Shown: positions 46,786 to 55,971 of the stretch, in pieces | How the letters are laid out: each line of letters starts with the position of its first letter | Position numbering within the stretch: position 1 is the first letter of the stretch | Assembly (NCBI GenBank): GCA_002928955.1 | Contig: PERT01000015.1 | Location: 1 to 61,770, forward strand | DNA from: Hyphomicrobium sp. | Lineage (GTDB): Bacteria; Pseudomonadota; Alphaproteobacteria; Rhizobiales; Hyphomicrobiaceae | Direction: 5' to 3' | Length of the DNA: 61,770 nucleotides | Notes under the pieces: generated by a model | The model's input: the letters and a program-made list of their open reading frames with translations, nothing else | What the model was told of the DNA's origin: nothing | The model's database searches: none | Made by a program: the position numbers and the translations under genes

Positions 46786-48063
46786 TCAGCGCTTGCTCGT
46801 GGTCGGCCCGCCAGCGGGTGCAATTGCGTCGGACACTCTGATCGGCTCGCGCTTAACCGCCAGTTTCTGGCCGGGACGCACCTTTTGCACGCCGCGGACC
46901 ACCACCCAGTCTTCGGGCGACACTCCCTCACGGATTATCCGCAGCCCATCGGCAATGGGCCCGAGCAGCACGCTGCGACGCTGCGCCATACCGTCATCAC
47001 CGACGACATAGACAAAACGGCTGGTCTGATCTGTGCCAACGGCCTCATCGGGCAACAGGATTGCGGTGCGTTCGCCCTCGCCCGAAATCCGTACCCTGCC
47101 GAACATTCCGGGGGAGAACAGGCCATGCTTGTTCTCGAGCAGCGCCCGGGCCCTGAGGGTCGCGGTTCCGGTATCCAGCCGGTTGTCGACGAAATCGAGC
47201 CGGCCGGTGTGGGGAAAGCCGGTCTCGTCCGGCAGTGCGACGCCCACCGTCATGCCCTTCATGGCTTCGACGTTCGAGCGGCCATCGACGACGCCCAGGC
47301 GCTTGTACTTGAGCGCGTTGGCCTCACTGACATCGAAATAGATCTGGATCGGGTCCTGGCTGACGATCGAGCCCAGGATAGTCGTGCTGATGGATGCTCC
47401 GCTGCTGACCCAGTTGCCGACGGTCAAACCCGGCCGCCCGAGCCGGCCCGACACCGGCGCCGTGATCCGTGTATAGCTGAGATCAAGTTCCGCTGCGAGC
47501 AGCCGCGCTTCGGCGACCTTTACCTGCGCCTCGCCGTCTCGAACAACGCTTTCGCGGTCATCGAACGTTTTCTCGGAGATCACCTTGCGATCGAGCAACG
47601 GGCGTCCGCGATCGACATCGAGCCGCGCGTTCGCGACCCTGACCTTGGCCTGTTCCAGTTCGGCCTGCGACAAAGCAACCGCCCGTTCGAACGGACGCGG
47701 ATCGATGGTGAAAAGCAGGTCGCCGCTTCTGACGTCTTGCCCGTCCTTGACGTGGGTCTCGGTCAGGTAGCCGCTCACCCGGGCACGCAGTTCAACTTGA
47801 TCGACGGCCTCGAAACGGCCGGAAAACTCGTCCCATTCGATGACAGGGCGGCGCGCCGGCTGGCTGGCCGTGACTTCGGCGGGTGGACCTTGCTGCGGCC
47901 TCGCACCGACTTGGCCTCCGCCTTTCCCTTTCGCCTGCTCGACCCCGCTCGCAATGAAAGCCGCAAGACCAGTCGGAAGTGCCCCCGCTGCTTGCAACAC
48001 AGACGCAACAGCCGCGATCGAAACCAATCCAAGAACCGCAATCGTTCTCGTTCGCATGCTCAC
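46786..48063 (-). CDS. RND efflux pump periplasmic adaptor (HlyD/MFP family)
   Basis: A 425-aa protein with N-terminal signal or anchor (TIAVLGLVSIAAVASVLQAAGALPTGLAAFIASG). The barrel-sandwich halves are VELRARVSGYLTETHVKDGQDVRSGDLLFTIDPRPFE and LDLSYTRITAPVSGRLGRPGLTVGNWVSSG, separated by a coiled-coil hairpin (AVALSQAELEQAKVRVANARLDVDRG...). The beta-barrel and membrane-proximal domains follow. It connects the RND transporter to an outer-membrane channel. The start is GTG 48063 or ATG 48057; GGGAG upstream fits the GTG better. First gene of the pump operon; no regulator gene is adjacent. Confidence 0.95.
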   Translation of the reverse strand: MSMRTRTIAVLGLVSIAAVASVLQAAGALPTGLAAFIASGVEQAKGKGGGQVGARPQQGPPAEVTASQPARRPVIEWDEFSGRFEAVDQVELRARVSGYLTETHVKDGQDVRSGDLLFTIDPRPFERAVALSQAELEQAKVRVANARLDVDRGRPLLDRKVISEKTFDDRESVVRDGEAQVKVAEARLLAAELDLSYTRITAPVSGRLGRPGLTVGNWVSSGASISTTILGSIVSQDPIQIYFDVSEANALKYKRLGVVDGRSNVEAMKGMTVGVALPDETGFPHTGRLDFVDNRLDTGTATLRARALLENKHGLFSPGMFGRVRISGEGERTAILLPDEAVGTDQTSRFVYVVGDDGMAQRRSVLLGPIADGLRIIREGVSPEDWVVVRGVQKVRPGQKLAVKREPIRVSDAIAPAGGPTTSKR

Positions 48064-48174
48064 CTGCGCTCCCTGTCCATTGAGGCCGTCGACGCGATAC
48101 CCGATGCGCGACCGTAGCCTACCCTAGGGTCGTTGGACCACGCACACCAGCGTGAAGACGGATGCAGGTCGATC

Positions 48175-49041
48175 TCAGTAGCGGCCTTCGCCATAGGGTC
48201 GATAGGGCGACCTTGCCGGGCGGTAACCGTAGGGCATGTCACCCGGATAGATGTACCGCGGACTGAAGTGGCCTGAGCCGCCTCCGTAACGATTGTAGCT
48301 GTATCGCGGCGCCGGATAAAGCCGCTCCGAAGCCGTCCGCGCATAGCGCTCGCTCGAATGGCCATTCGGCTGAACGCCCCTGGTGCGGGCCGCGGTCTCG
48401 AGGTCCCGGCGCTTCGACGCCACGGGCATACCGTCCTGTGCCGTGCCAAACACCTTGATACGGGTCAGCGACTTGCCATGTGAATTGACCAGCGCGTAAA
48501 GCGCGGCGGCATTTGCAGGCGCCAGTCGAATGCAACCATGTGATGCCGGACGCCCGAGCATTCTGGTCGCATAGGTGGCGTGCACCGCCACTCCGCCCTT
48601 GAAGAAGATCGAATGCGGCATTGGCGCATCGTCATATTGCTTGGAGTACCACATTTTGGCCATCCACTGCGGCCGGAAGGTTCCGGTGGGCGTGCGATAC
48701 CCCTCACGGCCGGACGATATGGGCCATGAGTGTTTGAGCCTGCCATGGTCAGTGACGGTCATCCGCTGCTTGGTCAGGTCGATGTCGATCAGAAGCGTCG
48801 GCGGTGCCGGAGGTGGTGGAGGCGCAGCAACCGCGACACTTGGTTCGGCGCTCTTCTCAGCGGCTGATCCGGTCCCCGCGTCGGGCTTCAAGATCCCGCT
48901 GGCAGCCGCCGGCTGAGCCGCGATCACCGCTGCCACTGCTGCCTGTCCGGTCTGCGATGGCTCGGCGTGCGCCGCCCCCCAGCACCCGGCCGCGACCAAC
49001 GCGACGCCCATGGCGACCACAAAAGTACCCACAGAATTCAT
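48175..49041 (-). CDS. L,D-transpeptidase (YkuD domain)
   Basis: A 288-aa exported enzyme. After the signal segment (FVVAMGVALVAAGCWGAAHA; the AAGC may be a lipobox) and an Ala/Pro-rich linker, the YkuD domain runs from LLIDIDLTKQRMTVTDHGRLKHSWPISSGREGYRTPTGTFRPQWM to the catalytic segment FKGGVAVHATYATRMLGRPASHGCIRLAPANAAALY. His, Ser-His-Gly-Cys and Arg are all present. It makes 3-3 peptidoglycan cross-links or attaches proteins to peptidoglycan. The C-terminal ~70 residues are Tyr/Arg/Pro-rich (YNRYGGGSG...YGYRPARSPYRPYGEGRY), an unusual low-complexity tail. ATG 49041 has GGAG 8 nt upstream. Confidence 0.95.
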   Translation of the reverse strand: MNSVGTFVVAMGVALVAAGCWGAAHAEPSQTGQAAVAAVIAAQPAAASGILKPDAGTGSAAEKSAEPSVAVAAPPPPPAPPTLLIDIDLTKQRMTVTDHGRLKHSWPISSGREGYRTPTGTFRPQWMAKMWYSKQYDDAPMPHSIFFKGGVAVHATYATRMLGRPASHGCIRLAPANAAALYALVNSHGKSLTRIKVFGTAQDGMPVASKRRDLETAARTRGVQPNGHSSERYARTASERLYPAPRYSYNRYGGGSGHFSPRYIYPGDMPYGYRPARSPYRPYGEGRY

Positions 49042-49239
49042 CCGAGAAACTCCGACGCAGAACGACCTCGACACACTGCCTGGAGATATACGCCGCATAT
49101 GGATGACGAATACTTAATTCGCCAGCCGCATTGCGGCTCAATTGCGGCAAATCCGCTTCACGCATCCGAAGATTGAAAGGCCGCTCTGCGCATGTGGACC
49201 GCCCCGTCAATTCGGCAAGATGGCCGCAGCCGAGCATAA

Positions 49240-50715
49240 TCATGGACGTCGATGCGAGGGCTCATCTGCCTTGTTTGCCTTGATCTCGGCGAATGCGGCC
49301 AGCGCCCGGCCGCGTGCTTCGGCATGATCGACGATCGGCGACGGATAAGTCTTGCCGAGTTCGACGCCAGCCTGGCGCAGGACCAGTGCCGGCGCCGTCC
49401 AGGGCTCATGGATCAGCGGCGCCGGAAGCCGGGCCAGTTCGGGAACCCACTGCCGGATATAGACGCCATCGGGGTCGAACTTCACACCCTGGGTCACCGG
49501 ATTGAAGATCCGGAAATAGGGCGCCGCATCCGCGCCGGAACCTGCGACCCATTGCCAACTCGCCGCGTTGCTGGCGAGATCGGCATCAACCAGGGTGTCC
49601 CAGAACCATGCTTGCCCGTCCTGCCAGGGGACCAACAAGTCCTTGACCAAGAACGACGCTGCGATCATGCGCACGCGATTGTGCATCCAGCCCGTGGCCC
49701 AAAGTTCCCGCATTCCCGCGTCGACGATCGGATAGCCGGTCCGTCCGCGCTGCCACGCTTTCAACAGCGCGGCGTCCTCGGACCAGGGAAAGGCGTTGAA
49801 TTCCGGACGGAACGGCACTTCCGGCAAATCGGGCCAATGCACCAGAAGATGATAGGAAAACTCGCGCCAGACCAATTCCTTCAGAAACGTTTCGAGACCC
49901 TTCTCGGCCTTAGGCTGCATGGCGGCAGCCACGCGCGCCCTGTGCCAGCAGGTGTGGGCGCTGATCTCGCCGAAGTGAAGATGCGGCGACAGACGCGATG
50001 TGCCCGGCAGGTCCGGCCGGTTGCGATCGTCGGAATAGCGGGCCATCGCGTCGGACAGGAACCGGTCCAGCTTCACCAGTGCGCCACTCTCCCCCGGCGA
50101 CCAGCGATCACGGAAAGCACGCGCCCAATCGGGCTTGGTCTGCAGGAGTGCCAAAGCCTCCAACTCGTCGGATTTGGGCGCCGGCTTGGCGAAAGCGATC
50201 CGATCAGGCGCGGGGCTTGGTGCGCGCGGTTCGCCGAGCGCCACCAACGCCCGCCACATCGGCGAATAGACCTTGAACGGATCGCCGGCCTTGGTCCTGA
50301 GTTCTTCCGGCTCCCTTAATAACGCGCCGCCGTAGCGCTTCAACGCGATGCCTGCGCCTTCCAGAGACGGTTTGAGCCGGCTCTCCAGGACTTTGGCCCA
50401 TGGCTCGTAGGCCCGCGTGAAATACACCGCCGCGGCGCCCGCCTCGCGCGCGAGCACTTTCAATTGATCAATCGTGTCGCCACGCCGGAGAATCAGCCGC
50501 CCCCCCATTCGGGCGATGTCAGCGCCAAGTGAGGCGAGGCTCATGTGCAGCCACCAGTTCGACGCCCCGCCGGGAGCCCAGGCCTTGGCCGCAGCCACGT
50601 CGTGAATGAAGACGGGAATGATCGGCGCACCGTTCGCCGTAGCCGCCGCGAGTGCGCGATTGTCGCCGAGACGCAAATCGTTGCGGAACCAGACGATGAT
50701 CGGCTTCGACGTCAT
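49240..50715 (-). CDS. phr: Deoxyribodipyrimidine photolyase
   Basis: A 491-aa class I CPD photolyase/cryptochrome-family protein. The N-terminal antenna domain starts KPIIVWFRNDLRLGDNRALAAATANGAPIIPVFIHD. The FAD-binding domain includes LSPHLHFGEISAHTCWHRA, FLKELVWREFSYHLLVHWPDL, WQRGRTGYPIVDAGMRELWATGWMHNRVRMIAASFLVKDLLVPWQDGQAWFWDTLVDADLASNAASWQWVAGSGADAAPYFRIFNPVTQG. These contain the FAD and DNA-lesion contacts and the electron-transfer tryptophans. It repairs UV cyclobutane dimers with blue light. It is a single gene, not obviously in an operon. Confidence 0.97.
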   Translation of the reverse strand: MTSKPIIVWFRNDLRLGDNRALAAATANGAPIIPVFIHDVAAAKAWAPGGASNWWLHMSLASLGADIARMGGRLILRRGDTIDQLKVLAREAGAAAVYFTRAYEPWAKVLESRLKPSLEGAGIALKRYGGALLREPEELRTKAGDPFKVYSPMWRALVALGEPRAPSPAPDRIAFAKPAPKSDELEALALLQTKPDWARAFRDRWSPGESGALVKLDRFLSDAMARYSDDRNRPDLPGTSRLSPHLHFGEISAHTCWHRARVAAAMQPKAEKGLETFLKELVWREFSYHLLVHWPDLPEVPFRPEFNAFPWSEDAALLKAWQRGRTGYPIVDAGMRELWATGWMHNRVRMIAASFLVKDLLVPWQDGQAWFWDTLVDADLASNAASWQWVAGSGADAAPYFRIFNPVTQGVKFDPDGVYIRQWVPELARLPAPLIHEPWTAPALVLRQAGVELGKTYPSPIVDHAEARGRALAAFAEIKANKADEPSHRRP

Positions 50716-50895
50716 GGCGCGTCACTCCGGTTCGGGCATGGCATGGATGATTGGGATCATGGAGACAGGGTGTGATGTCAAAACGCGCGGCCGGTGGCGC
50801 CGGTTCACACACCACCGCTCAGACCCATGGGATGGCCACAGCTTGGCCAACAGCTGTCGCCAGAGGCCGCCGCGGGCGCGACGACTGCGATGAAC

Positions 50896-52665
50896 TCAGT
50901 ACTTGAACAGCAGATCGAAAAGGGTCTTGGGCTTTTGTTGCTGCGGCCGTGGTTGTGCGGACGGTCGGCGGTCTCCCCGGCTAGGTTCTGCCAAGCCATA
51001 CGATTCCGACCAGGGCGACCAACCCGCCCCCTTCTGCTCGTTGCTCGTATACCGGCGCTGCGCAACAGAACCAGCCAACGGCGGGCCGGAATCCTTTGGT
51101 TTGACCACCCTCAGCAGGAACTCGTCGGTGACCCCGTCGACGCTGGCAATCGTTACCTTGCCTTCGTCCCAGGTCCAGGTCGCGACCTTGGAACCTTGCC
51201 GGTGCGGCTGAATACCCACGACCGAATTCGACGTCACATCGATGATCGCGACCATCTCCACATCTTCCGGTCCCGATGGTCCAGACGTTGCGCCACCATA
51301 AAACCTCAGCACGCCGATGCCCTTCAAGGGCGGTTTCTTCGATTCCCATTCGAGCAAACGCGGTGTCCCCTCCCCGCCCATCTCCAAGGGTACCCGGAGC
51401 TTGGGGTACTCGGTCGACACGGCAAAGTGGTTCTGGCCGCGCGCGACCACCCGCCAAGTGTCGACGCCCGCGCCAGAAATGATCCTGTCCTCGTTGCTGT
51501 CCAGCGATGCCCCCAGTCGTTCGAGACCTTTATTGGCCTCAAACAACGCAGGTTTGAGCGCCACCGCACGGCGCATATCTTCAATCGCTTGTTCGTTGCG
51601 GCCCGCGGCTTCCTCAAGTTCGCCCTTCGCCCAATGGACCTCGGCAAGGCCGGGGTCGAGCTTCATTGCGGCTTGGATATCCTTGAAGCCGATCTCGATC
51701 TGCCCATTGAGCTTGTACACCTGGGCGCGGTATGCGAACGCCACCGCCGAACGCGGATCGAGTTCGATCGCCTTGTTGAGATCGGCATAGGCATCATCGA
51801 ACGCCTCGGCGATGCCGTGCGCCAGACCCCGCCAGCGGTAGCCGAGCGGAGACGTCGGATCGAGTTCGATTGCGCGGCTGAAGTCCTTGATGGCCGATGC
51901 CGTGTTTTCGGAACAGAGGTAGGCGTAGCCCCGGAGGATGAAGATCTCAAGGTTGTTGGCATCGAAGGCAATGGCGCGCGAGAAATCGGCAATCGCATCC
52001 TCGATCTGTCCGGTCTCAAGCTTGGCCTCGGCGCGGTTGCGGTAGGCGGGCGCAAATCGCGCATCCGCTGCGGCCGCACGGGTGAAGTCACGCGCTGCCG
52101 CATGTGGCCGGCCAAGAGCGAGGTGGGCTCGTCCGCGCCCCGAAAGCGGCGCAGGACTCTGCGGCGCCAACTCGATGGCCTTGGTGAAATCTCGAAGGGC
52201 ATCCGCCTGGCTGCCGAGCTTGACGTGAGTACTGGCCCGATTGTTGTATGCCGCGACGTATCCGGGAGCGAGCACGATGGCGCGGTCGAAATCCTTAAGC
52301 GCTTCCTTCGGCAACCCGAGCGCCAACAGCAGATTGCCGCGATTGTTGTAGATTGCGGCATTCTCCGGGAACAATTGAGCCGCGCGATTGAAGTCGTCGA
52401 ACGCCAAACGGGTTTGGCCGAGCCTCACGTGGGCGACCGCCCGGTCATTCAGTACCACCGCGCGGCGATCGTTCGACAACGCCGTGTCCTTGAGCGCCTC
52501 GGTGTAGGCGGTGACGGCTTGCGTGGTGTTGCCACGCGACATCGCCACGGCCGCTTCGTCGATCCGGGCCTGCGTATCCCCCGCGGCCGGATGCGCAGCG
52601 GCCAGCGGGGCCATCGCGAACAGAAGCACGAGGCAGACTCTCGAGAATGCTGGCCAGTTGAACAT
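50896..52665 (-). CDS. Exported TPR-repeat protein
   Basis: A 589-aa protein with signal peptide (MFNWPAFSRVCLVLLFAMAPLAAAHPAAG). From about residue 30 to 390 it is a chain of roughly ten tetratricopeptide repeats, e.g. AAIYNNRGNLLLALGLPKEALKDFDRAIVLAPGYVAAYNNRASTHVKLGSQADALRDFTKAIELAP. The last ~190 residues are a beta-rich domain (GAGVDTWRVVARGQNHFAVSTEYPKLRVPLEMGGEGTPRLLEWESKKPPLKGIGVLRFYGG) followed by a basic, Gln/Pro-rich tail. The likely function is a periplasmic interaction scaffold. GGAGG lies just before ATG 52665; the frame extends to 52713. Confidence 0.9.
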   Translation of the reverse strand: MFNWPAFSRVCLVLLFAMAPLAAAHPAAGDTQARIDEAAVAMSRGNTTQAVTAYTEALKDTALSNDRRAVVLNDRAVAHVRLGQTRLAFDDFNRAAQLFPENAAIYNNRGNLLLALGLPKEALKDFDRAIVLAPGYVAAYNNRASTHVKLGSQADALRDFTKAIELAPQSPAPLSGRGRAHLALGRPHAAARDFTRAAAADARFAPAYRNRAEAKLETGQIEDAIADFSRAIAFDANNLEIFILRGYAYLCSENTASAIKDFSRAIELDPTSPLGYRWRGLAHGIAEAFDDAYADLNKAIELDPRSAVAFAYRAQVYKLNGQIEIGFKDIQAAMKLDPGLAEVHWAKGELEEAAGRNEQAIEDMRRAVALKPALFEANKGLERLGASLDSNEDRIISGAGVDTWRVVARGQNHFAVSTEYPKLRVPLEMGGEGTPRLLEWESKKPPLKGIGVLRFYGGATSGPSGPEDVEMVAIIDVTSNSVVGIQPHRQGSKVATWTWDEGKVTIASVDGVTDEFLLRVVKPKDSGPPLAGSVAQRRYTSNEQKGAGWSPWSESYGLAEPSRGDRRPSAQPRPQQQKPKTLFDLLFKY

Positions 52666-52841
52666 GGGCCTCCGGAACCTAACGAACAGCGACGGCGCTT
52701 GCTCTACCACCATGGTTCGACTCCCGCCGCCTCGTCAATTGTTGGTCCGGCGACCAACGCACCCCCGCAGATTCGCGACGAGCATAGTGGCCACCATCAC
52801 CCCGACCGCATCCGTCGGGCACCGCACGACCTCGTGAGGCG

Positions 52842-52990
52842 CGTCTGACGTTTACTTCCGTCGCAGCTGGTGTCCAAACCAAACGCCAGAAGAAAAAATA
52901 CAATCGCACCATCGCATTGCACGACTTCCTCGCGGTTCCGACACCTGTTCTGGAGCGTTCCGCGAGCAGACGCAAATGTCGAAGCCGTGC
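52842..52990 (-). repeat. Strongly degenerate copy F of the dispersed repeat
   Basis: In reverse orientation, an H2-like pair (GTCTGACGTTT ... AAACGCCAGA, 52843-52890) is followed by an H1-like pair (GCGGTTCCGACA ... CAAATGTCGAAGCCG, 52931-52986). Order, orientation and the core GACGTTT / CAAATGTCG sequences fit the family, but the feet and bulges are lost. It lies between the divergent TPR and thioesterase genes. Confidence 0.45.
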
Positions 52991-53065
52991 GAATTGCCTG
53001 AGCCTAACCGGCAATTGTGTCCAACAAGGGCTTGCCACTTTGCCGGTTCCCGATGCATATTACCG

Positions 53066-53081
53066 TTAACGTAAACGTTAA
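53066..53081. promoter_or_regulatory. Perfect inverted repeat, candidate operator
   Basis: TTAACGT-AA-ACGTTAA is a perfect 7+7-bp inverted repeat in an AT-rich island 37 bp upstream of the thioesterase ATG. ACGTNNACGT-type palindromes with this spacing are used by MerR- and TetR-family regulators of acyl-CoA and branched-chain amino-acid catabolism (LiuR-like). The assignment to a regulator is inference; the palindrome itself is plain. Confidence 0.5.
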
Positions 53082-53117
53082 TATCACAAGCGAACACATC
53101 GAACATCGCGAGGCTCC

Positions 53118-53675
53118 ATGAACCTTTGGCTCCGGCTGTTCTGGTATGCTGTCGCGGCGCGTTTCCGCCCTGCGCTGTCGTTGCCCGCAGACGCCTCGCT
53201 TCTCAGGTTCCGGGTTTGGCCCCTAGACCTCGATACCTCGCTTCATATGAACAACGGTCGCTACCTGACGATGATGGATTTGGGCCGCGTCGACATCATG
53301 GTGGGCAGCGGGTTGTGGCGGGCCGTGCTGAAGCACGGATGGACACCCATCGCCTCGACGATCACCATCCGCTTCCGCCGCGAATTGAAACCCTTCCAAC
53401 GGTTCCGCATCGAGACCCGGCTGCTCGCCTGGGACAAGGTCAGCGTGATCATGGAGCAGACGTTCGTGATCGAGGGCGGCCCGCGCAACAGCCAGATCGC
53501 GGCGCACGCCTTGTTCAAAGGCGGTCTATACGACCGGTCGCAGAAGAAATTCGTCGAGATCAGCCGGCTCATGGCAGAAATCGGCGTCGATGCCGAGAGC
53601 CCGCCGCTATCCCCTGAGATCGAGGCGTTCCTGACGGCCGACGACCGCCTGAAGCAGGCGGGCCGCAACGGCTAA
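53118..53675 (+). CDS. Acyl-CoA thioesterase-family (hot-dog fold) protein
   Basis: A 185-aa protein of the 4HBT/THEM6-like group: FRVWPLDLDTSLHMNNGRYLTMMDLGRVDIMVGSGLWRAVLKHGWTPIASTITIRFRRELKPFQRFRIETRLLAWDKVSVIMEQTFVI. The LDTSLHMNNGRYLTMMDLGR segment is the active-site helix region of hot-dog thioesterases (D...HMNN). It probably hydrolyses an acyl-CoA or acyl-ACP; the N-terminus WLRLFWYAVAARF is hydrophobic and may touch the membrane. An operator-like palindrome lies upstream, and the stop overlaps the convergent nnr gene by 4 bp. Confidence 0.88.
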   Translation: MNLWLRLFWYAVAARFRPALSLPADASLLRFRVWPLDLDTSLHMNNGRYLTMMDLGRVDIMVGSGLWRAVLKHGWTPIASTITIRFRRELKPFQRFRIETRLLAWDKVSVIMEQTFVIEGGPRNSQIAAHALFKGGLYDRSQKKFVEISRLMAEIGVDAESPPLSPEIEAFLTADDRLKQAGRNG

Positions 53676-55258
53676 TTCGAGCCGCGGAATTTCCAAACGG
53701 GCGACCCGCACGCGAGATGCAGGCTGGCGAGAATATCGGGCAACCGCTCGGGCAAATCTTCTGCAATCAATCCTGGCCCGACGTGATCGGCCACCTCCCC
53801 ATGCAGCCAGACCGCCGTGCAGGCGGCTTCGAACGCCGGCATGCCTTGAGCCAGCAGCCCGGTGATGAAACCCGCCAGGACATCGCCTGATCCGGCCGTC
53901 GCAAGCCACGGCGGTGCATTCTCGTTAATCGCCGCTTGGCCATCGGGTGCGGCGATCACGGTGTCCCCCCCCTTGAGGATGACGATAGCGCCGGAGAGCC
54001 TTGCCGCGGCGCGCGCACGATCCAGCTTGGAAGCGTTGATTGGCGCCACATCGCCGAACAACCGTTTGAACTCGCCCTCGTGCGGCGTCAGCACAGCCGG
54101 GGCCGCGCGCCTCTTGATGGCGGCATGGAGATCGGCCGCCGACGAACCCGCCGCCTCGCTGCGCACGACGAAACCGAAGCCCGCTTTCGCCCCCGTCTCC
54201 CGTTGCGCAAACGACGTCAGCGCGTCCGCGTCGAGAACGGCGGCGGCGTTCGATGCGAGCGCGGTCAGCACGTCGGCCGCCGTCTCCGCGCCGACGCCCG
54301 CGCCCGGACCGATGAGCACGGCGTTGCGGCGATGGTCCGCCAGAAACTCCGCGAGACCCGCCGCTCCCTCTACCTTTCTGACCATGATCGCATTGGTATG
54401 CATGGCATTGATCGCGGTCGCCGCCGGCCCGCCGACCAGGGTCACCAAACCCGCCCCGACCCTGAGCGCGCCCCGCGCCGCAAGCCGCGCCGCCCCCGAT
54501 GTCTCGCCTGAGCCGGACACGATGACTGCGTGCCCGCGCGAATACTTGTGCCCGTCGAGGCGCGGCCATGGGAAGCGCTCGGCCCACAGCGCGAGCGCAT
54601 TGGTGGTGGTCTTTGGTGCGATACTTGCCAGCACGGATGCCGGAATTCCGATGTCCGCGACGACGACCTCGCCGCAAAGTTTCCGCCCGGGCATCAACAG
54701 ATGCCCAGTCTTCTTACGGAAGAACGTGACGGTGCGGGTCGCGTGAACGACCGCGTCGTCCCGGGGCGCGCCCGTGTCACCGTCGAGACCGCTCGGGACG
54801 TCGACCGCAAGAACGGGTACGTCTTCGCCGTCCATGCAAGTGGCCCATGCGGCCGCGTCACCGGTGAGCTTGCGCGACAATCCCGCGCCGAACAGCGCGT
54901 CGATGTAGAGTGCGGGACCAGAGGCGCGATTATCTCCGAACGGCGAAATCTCACCGTCCCACAGCCGGGCCATTTCGGCGGCATCGCCCTTGAGCGCATC
55001 CGCAGGCACCAGGCACGACACCCGCACGTCGTACCCGCGCTCTTTGAGGAGCCGAGCGGCCACAAAGCCATCGCCGCCGTTGTTGCCCGGCCCGCACAGC
55101 ACGATGATGTTCCCGCCTTTCGGAACCATCTTCGTCGCCTCGTCCGCCACCGCGCGACCGGCATTCTCCATGAGGGTCAATGATCGAACGCCGAGCGCCA
55201 CCGCGCAGCGATCGGCTTCTGCCATCTGATCGGTCGTCAGGAGCTCGTACCGGCCCAT
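53672..55258 (-). CDS. nnr: Bifunctional NAD(P)H-hydrate epimerase / dehydratase
   Basis: A 528-aa fusion of both NAD(P)HX-repair activities. The N-terminal YjeF_N domain (ELLTTDQMAEADRCAVALGVRSLTLMENAGRAVADEA...IIVLCGPGNNGGDGFVAARLLKERGYDV) epimerises damaged NAD(P)HX. The C-terminal ribokinase-like domain (KYSRGHAVIVSGSGETSGAARLAARGALRVGAGLVTLV, VLIGPGAGVG, AVLDADALTSF, APAVLTPHEGEFKRLFGD, NENAPPWLATAGSGDVLAGFITGLLAQGMPAFEAACTAVWLHGEVAD) dehydrates the S form with ADP or ATP. Length and order are those of the usual bacterial fusion. Confidence 0.97.
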   Translation of the reverse strand: MGRYELLTTDQMAEADRCAVALGVRSLTLMENAGRAVADEATKMVPKGGNIIVLCGPGNNGGDGFVAARLLKERGYDVRVSCLVPADALKGDAAEMARLWDGEISPFGDNRASGPALYIDALFGAGLSRKLTGDAAAWATCMDGEDVPVLAVDVPSGLDGDTGAPRDDAVVHATRTVTFFRKKTGHLLMPGRKLCGEVVVADIGIPASVLASIAPKTTTNALALWAERFPWPRLDGHKYSRGHAVIVSGSGETSGAARLAARGALRVGAGLVTLVGGPAATAINAMHTNAIMVRKVEGAAGLAEFLADHRRNAVLIGPGAGVGAETAADVLTALASNAAAVLDADALTSFAQRETGAKAGFGFVVRSEAAGSSAADLHAAIKRRAAPAVLTPHEGEFKRLFGDVAPINASKLDRARAAARLSGAIVILKGGDTVIAAPDGQAAINENAPPWLATAGSGDVLAGFITGLLAQGMPAFEAACTAVWLHGEVADHVGPGLIAEDLPERLPDILASLHLACGSPVWKFRGSN

Positions 55259-55463
55259 CAGCAGATCCTCGATCCTGGTGGTTGGTTGATCCTAAACCAC
55301 TGCGCCATGACCCGACAAATGTTCAAGTTGCGGGCAACATGACAGCCTTGCTATTGAGCAGATCGCACAAAACTTAGGCCTTTTGCGTGGTCTGGACTGA
55401 GCGTCGGAAGCCAGGCCGCTGCCTAAGCGCGTGATTTTGCGATCGATTAATTCCTGCTAACAA

Positions 55464-55480
55464 TTGGCATGTCCCGTGCT
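55464..55480 (+). promoter_or_regulatory. Sigma-54 promoter of glnB-glnA
   Basis: TTGGCATGTCCCGTGCT has GG (55466-55467) and GC (55478-55479) separated by exactly 10 bases, the -24/-12 spacing required by RpoN, and matches TGGCAY-N5-NTGCT. The start of transcription would be near 55491, about 56 nt before the glnB ATG. This fits nitrogen control of PII and glutamine synthetase through NtrC. No convincing NtrC-binding palindrome was found further upstream. Confidence 0.72.
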
Positions 55481-55540
55481 ACCGACGGGCGATCCGGCAA
55501 CGCAGGTCCACCACGGAAGCCAAATGCTTGAAAGGTCTAG

Positions 55541-55885
<345 letters not shown>

Positions 55886-55971
55886 TTCTGCCATTCGGCA
55901 TCGCGGTCGCGGCTCGTGGGGCCGCGGCCTCGCTATCAGAGCCTAGGTTCACTCAAAACAGGGGAGTTGAA

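Noticed and set aside
50794-52848. 684-codon open frame on the plus strand opposite the TPR gene
   Set aside because: Antisense shadow in GC-rich DNA. The minus-strand protein has a signal peptide and regular TPRs, and the plus frame has no recognisable motifs.
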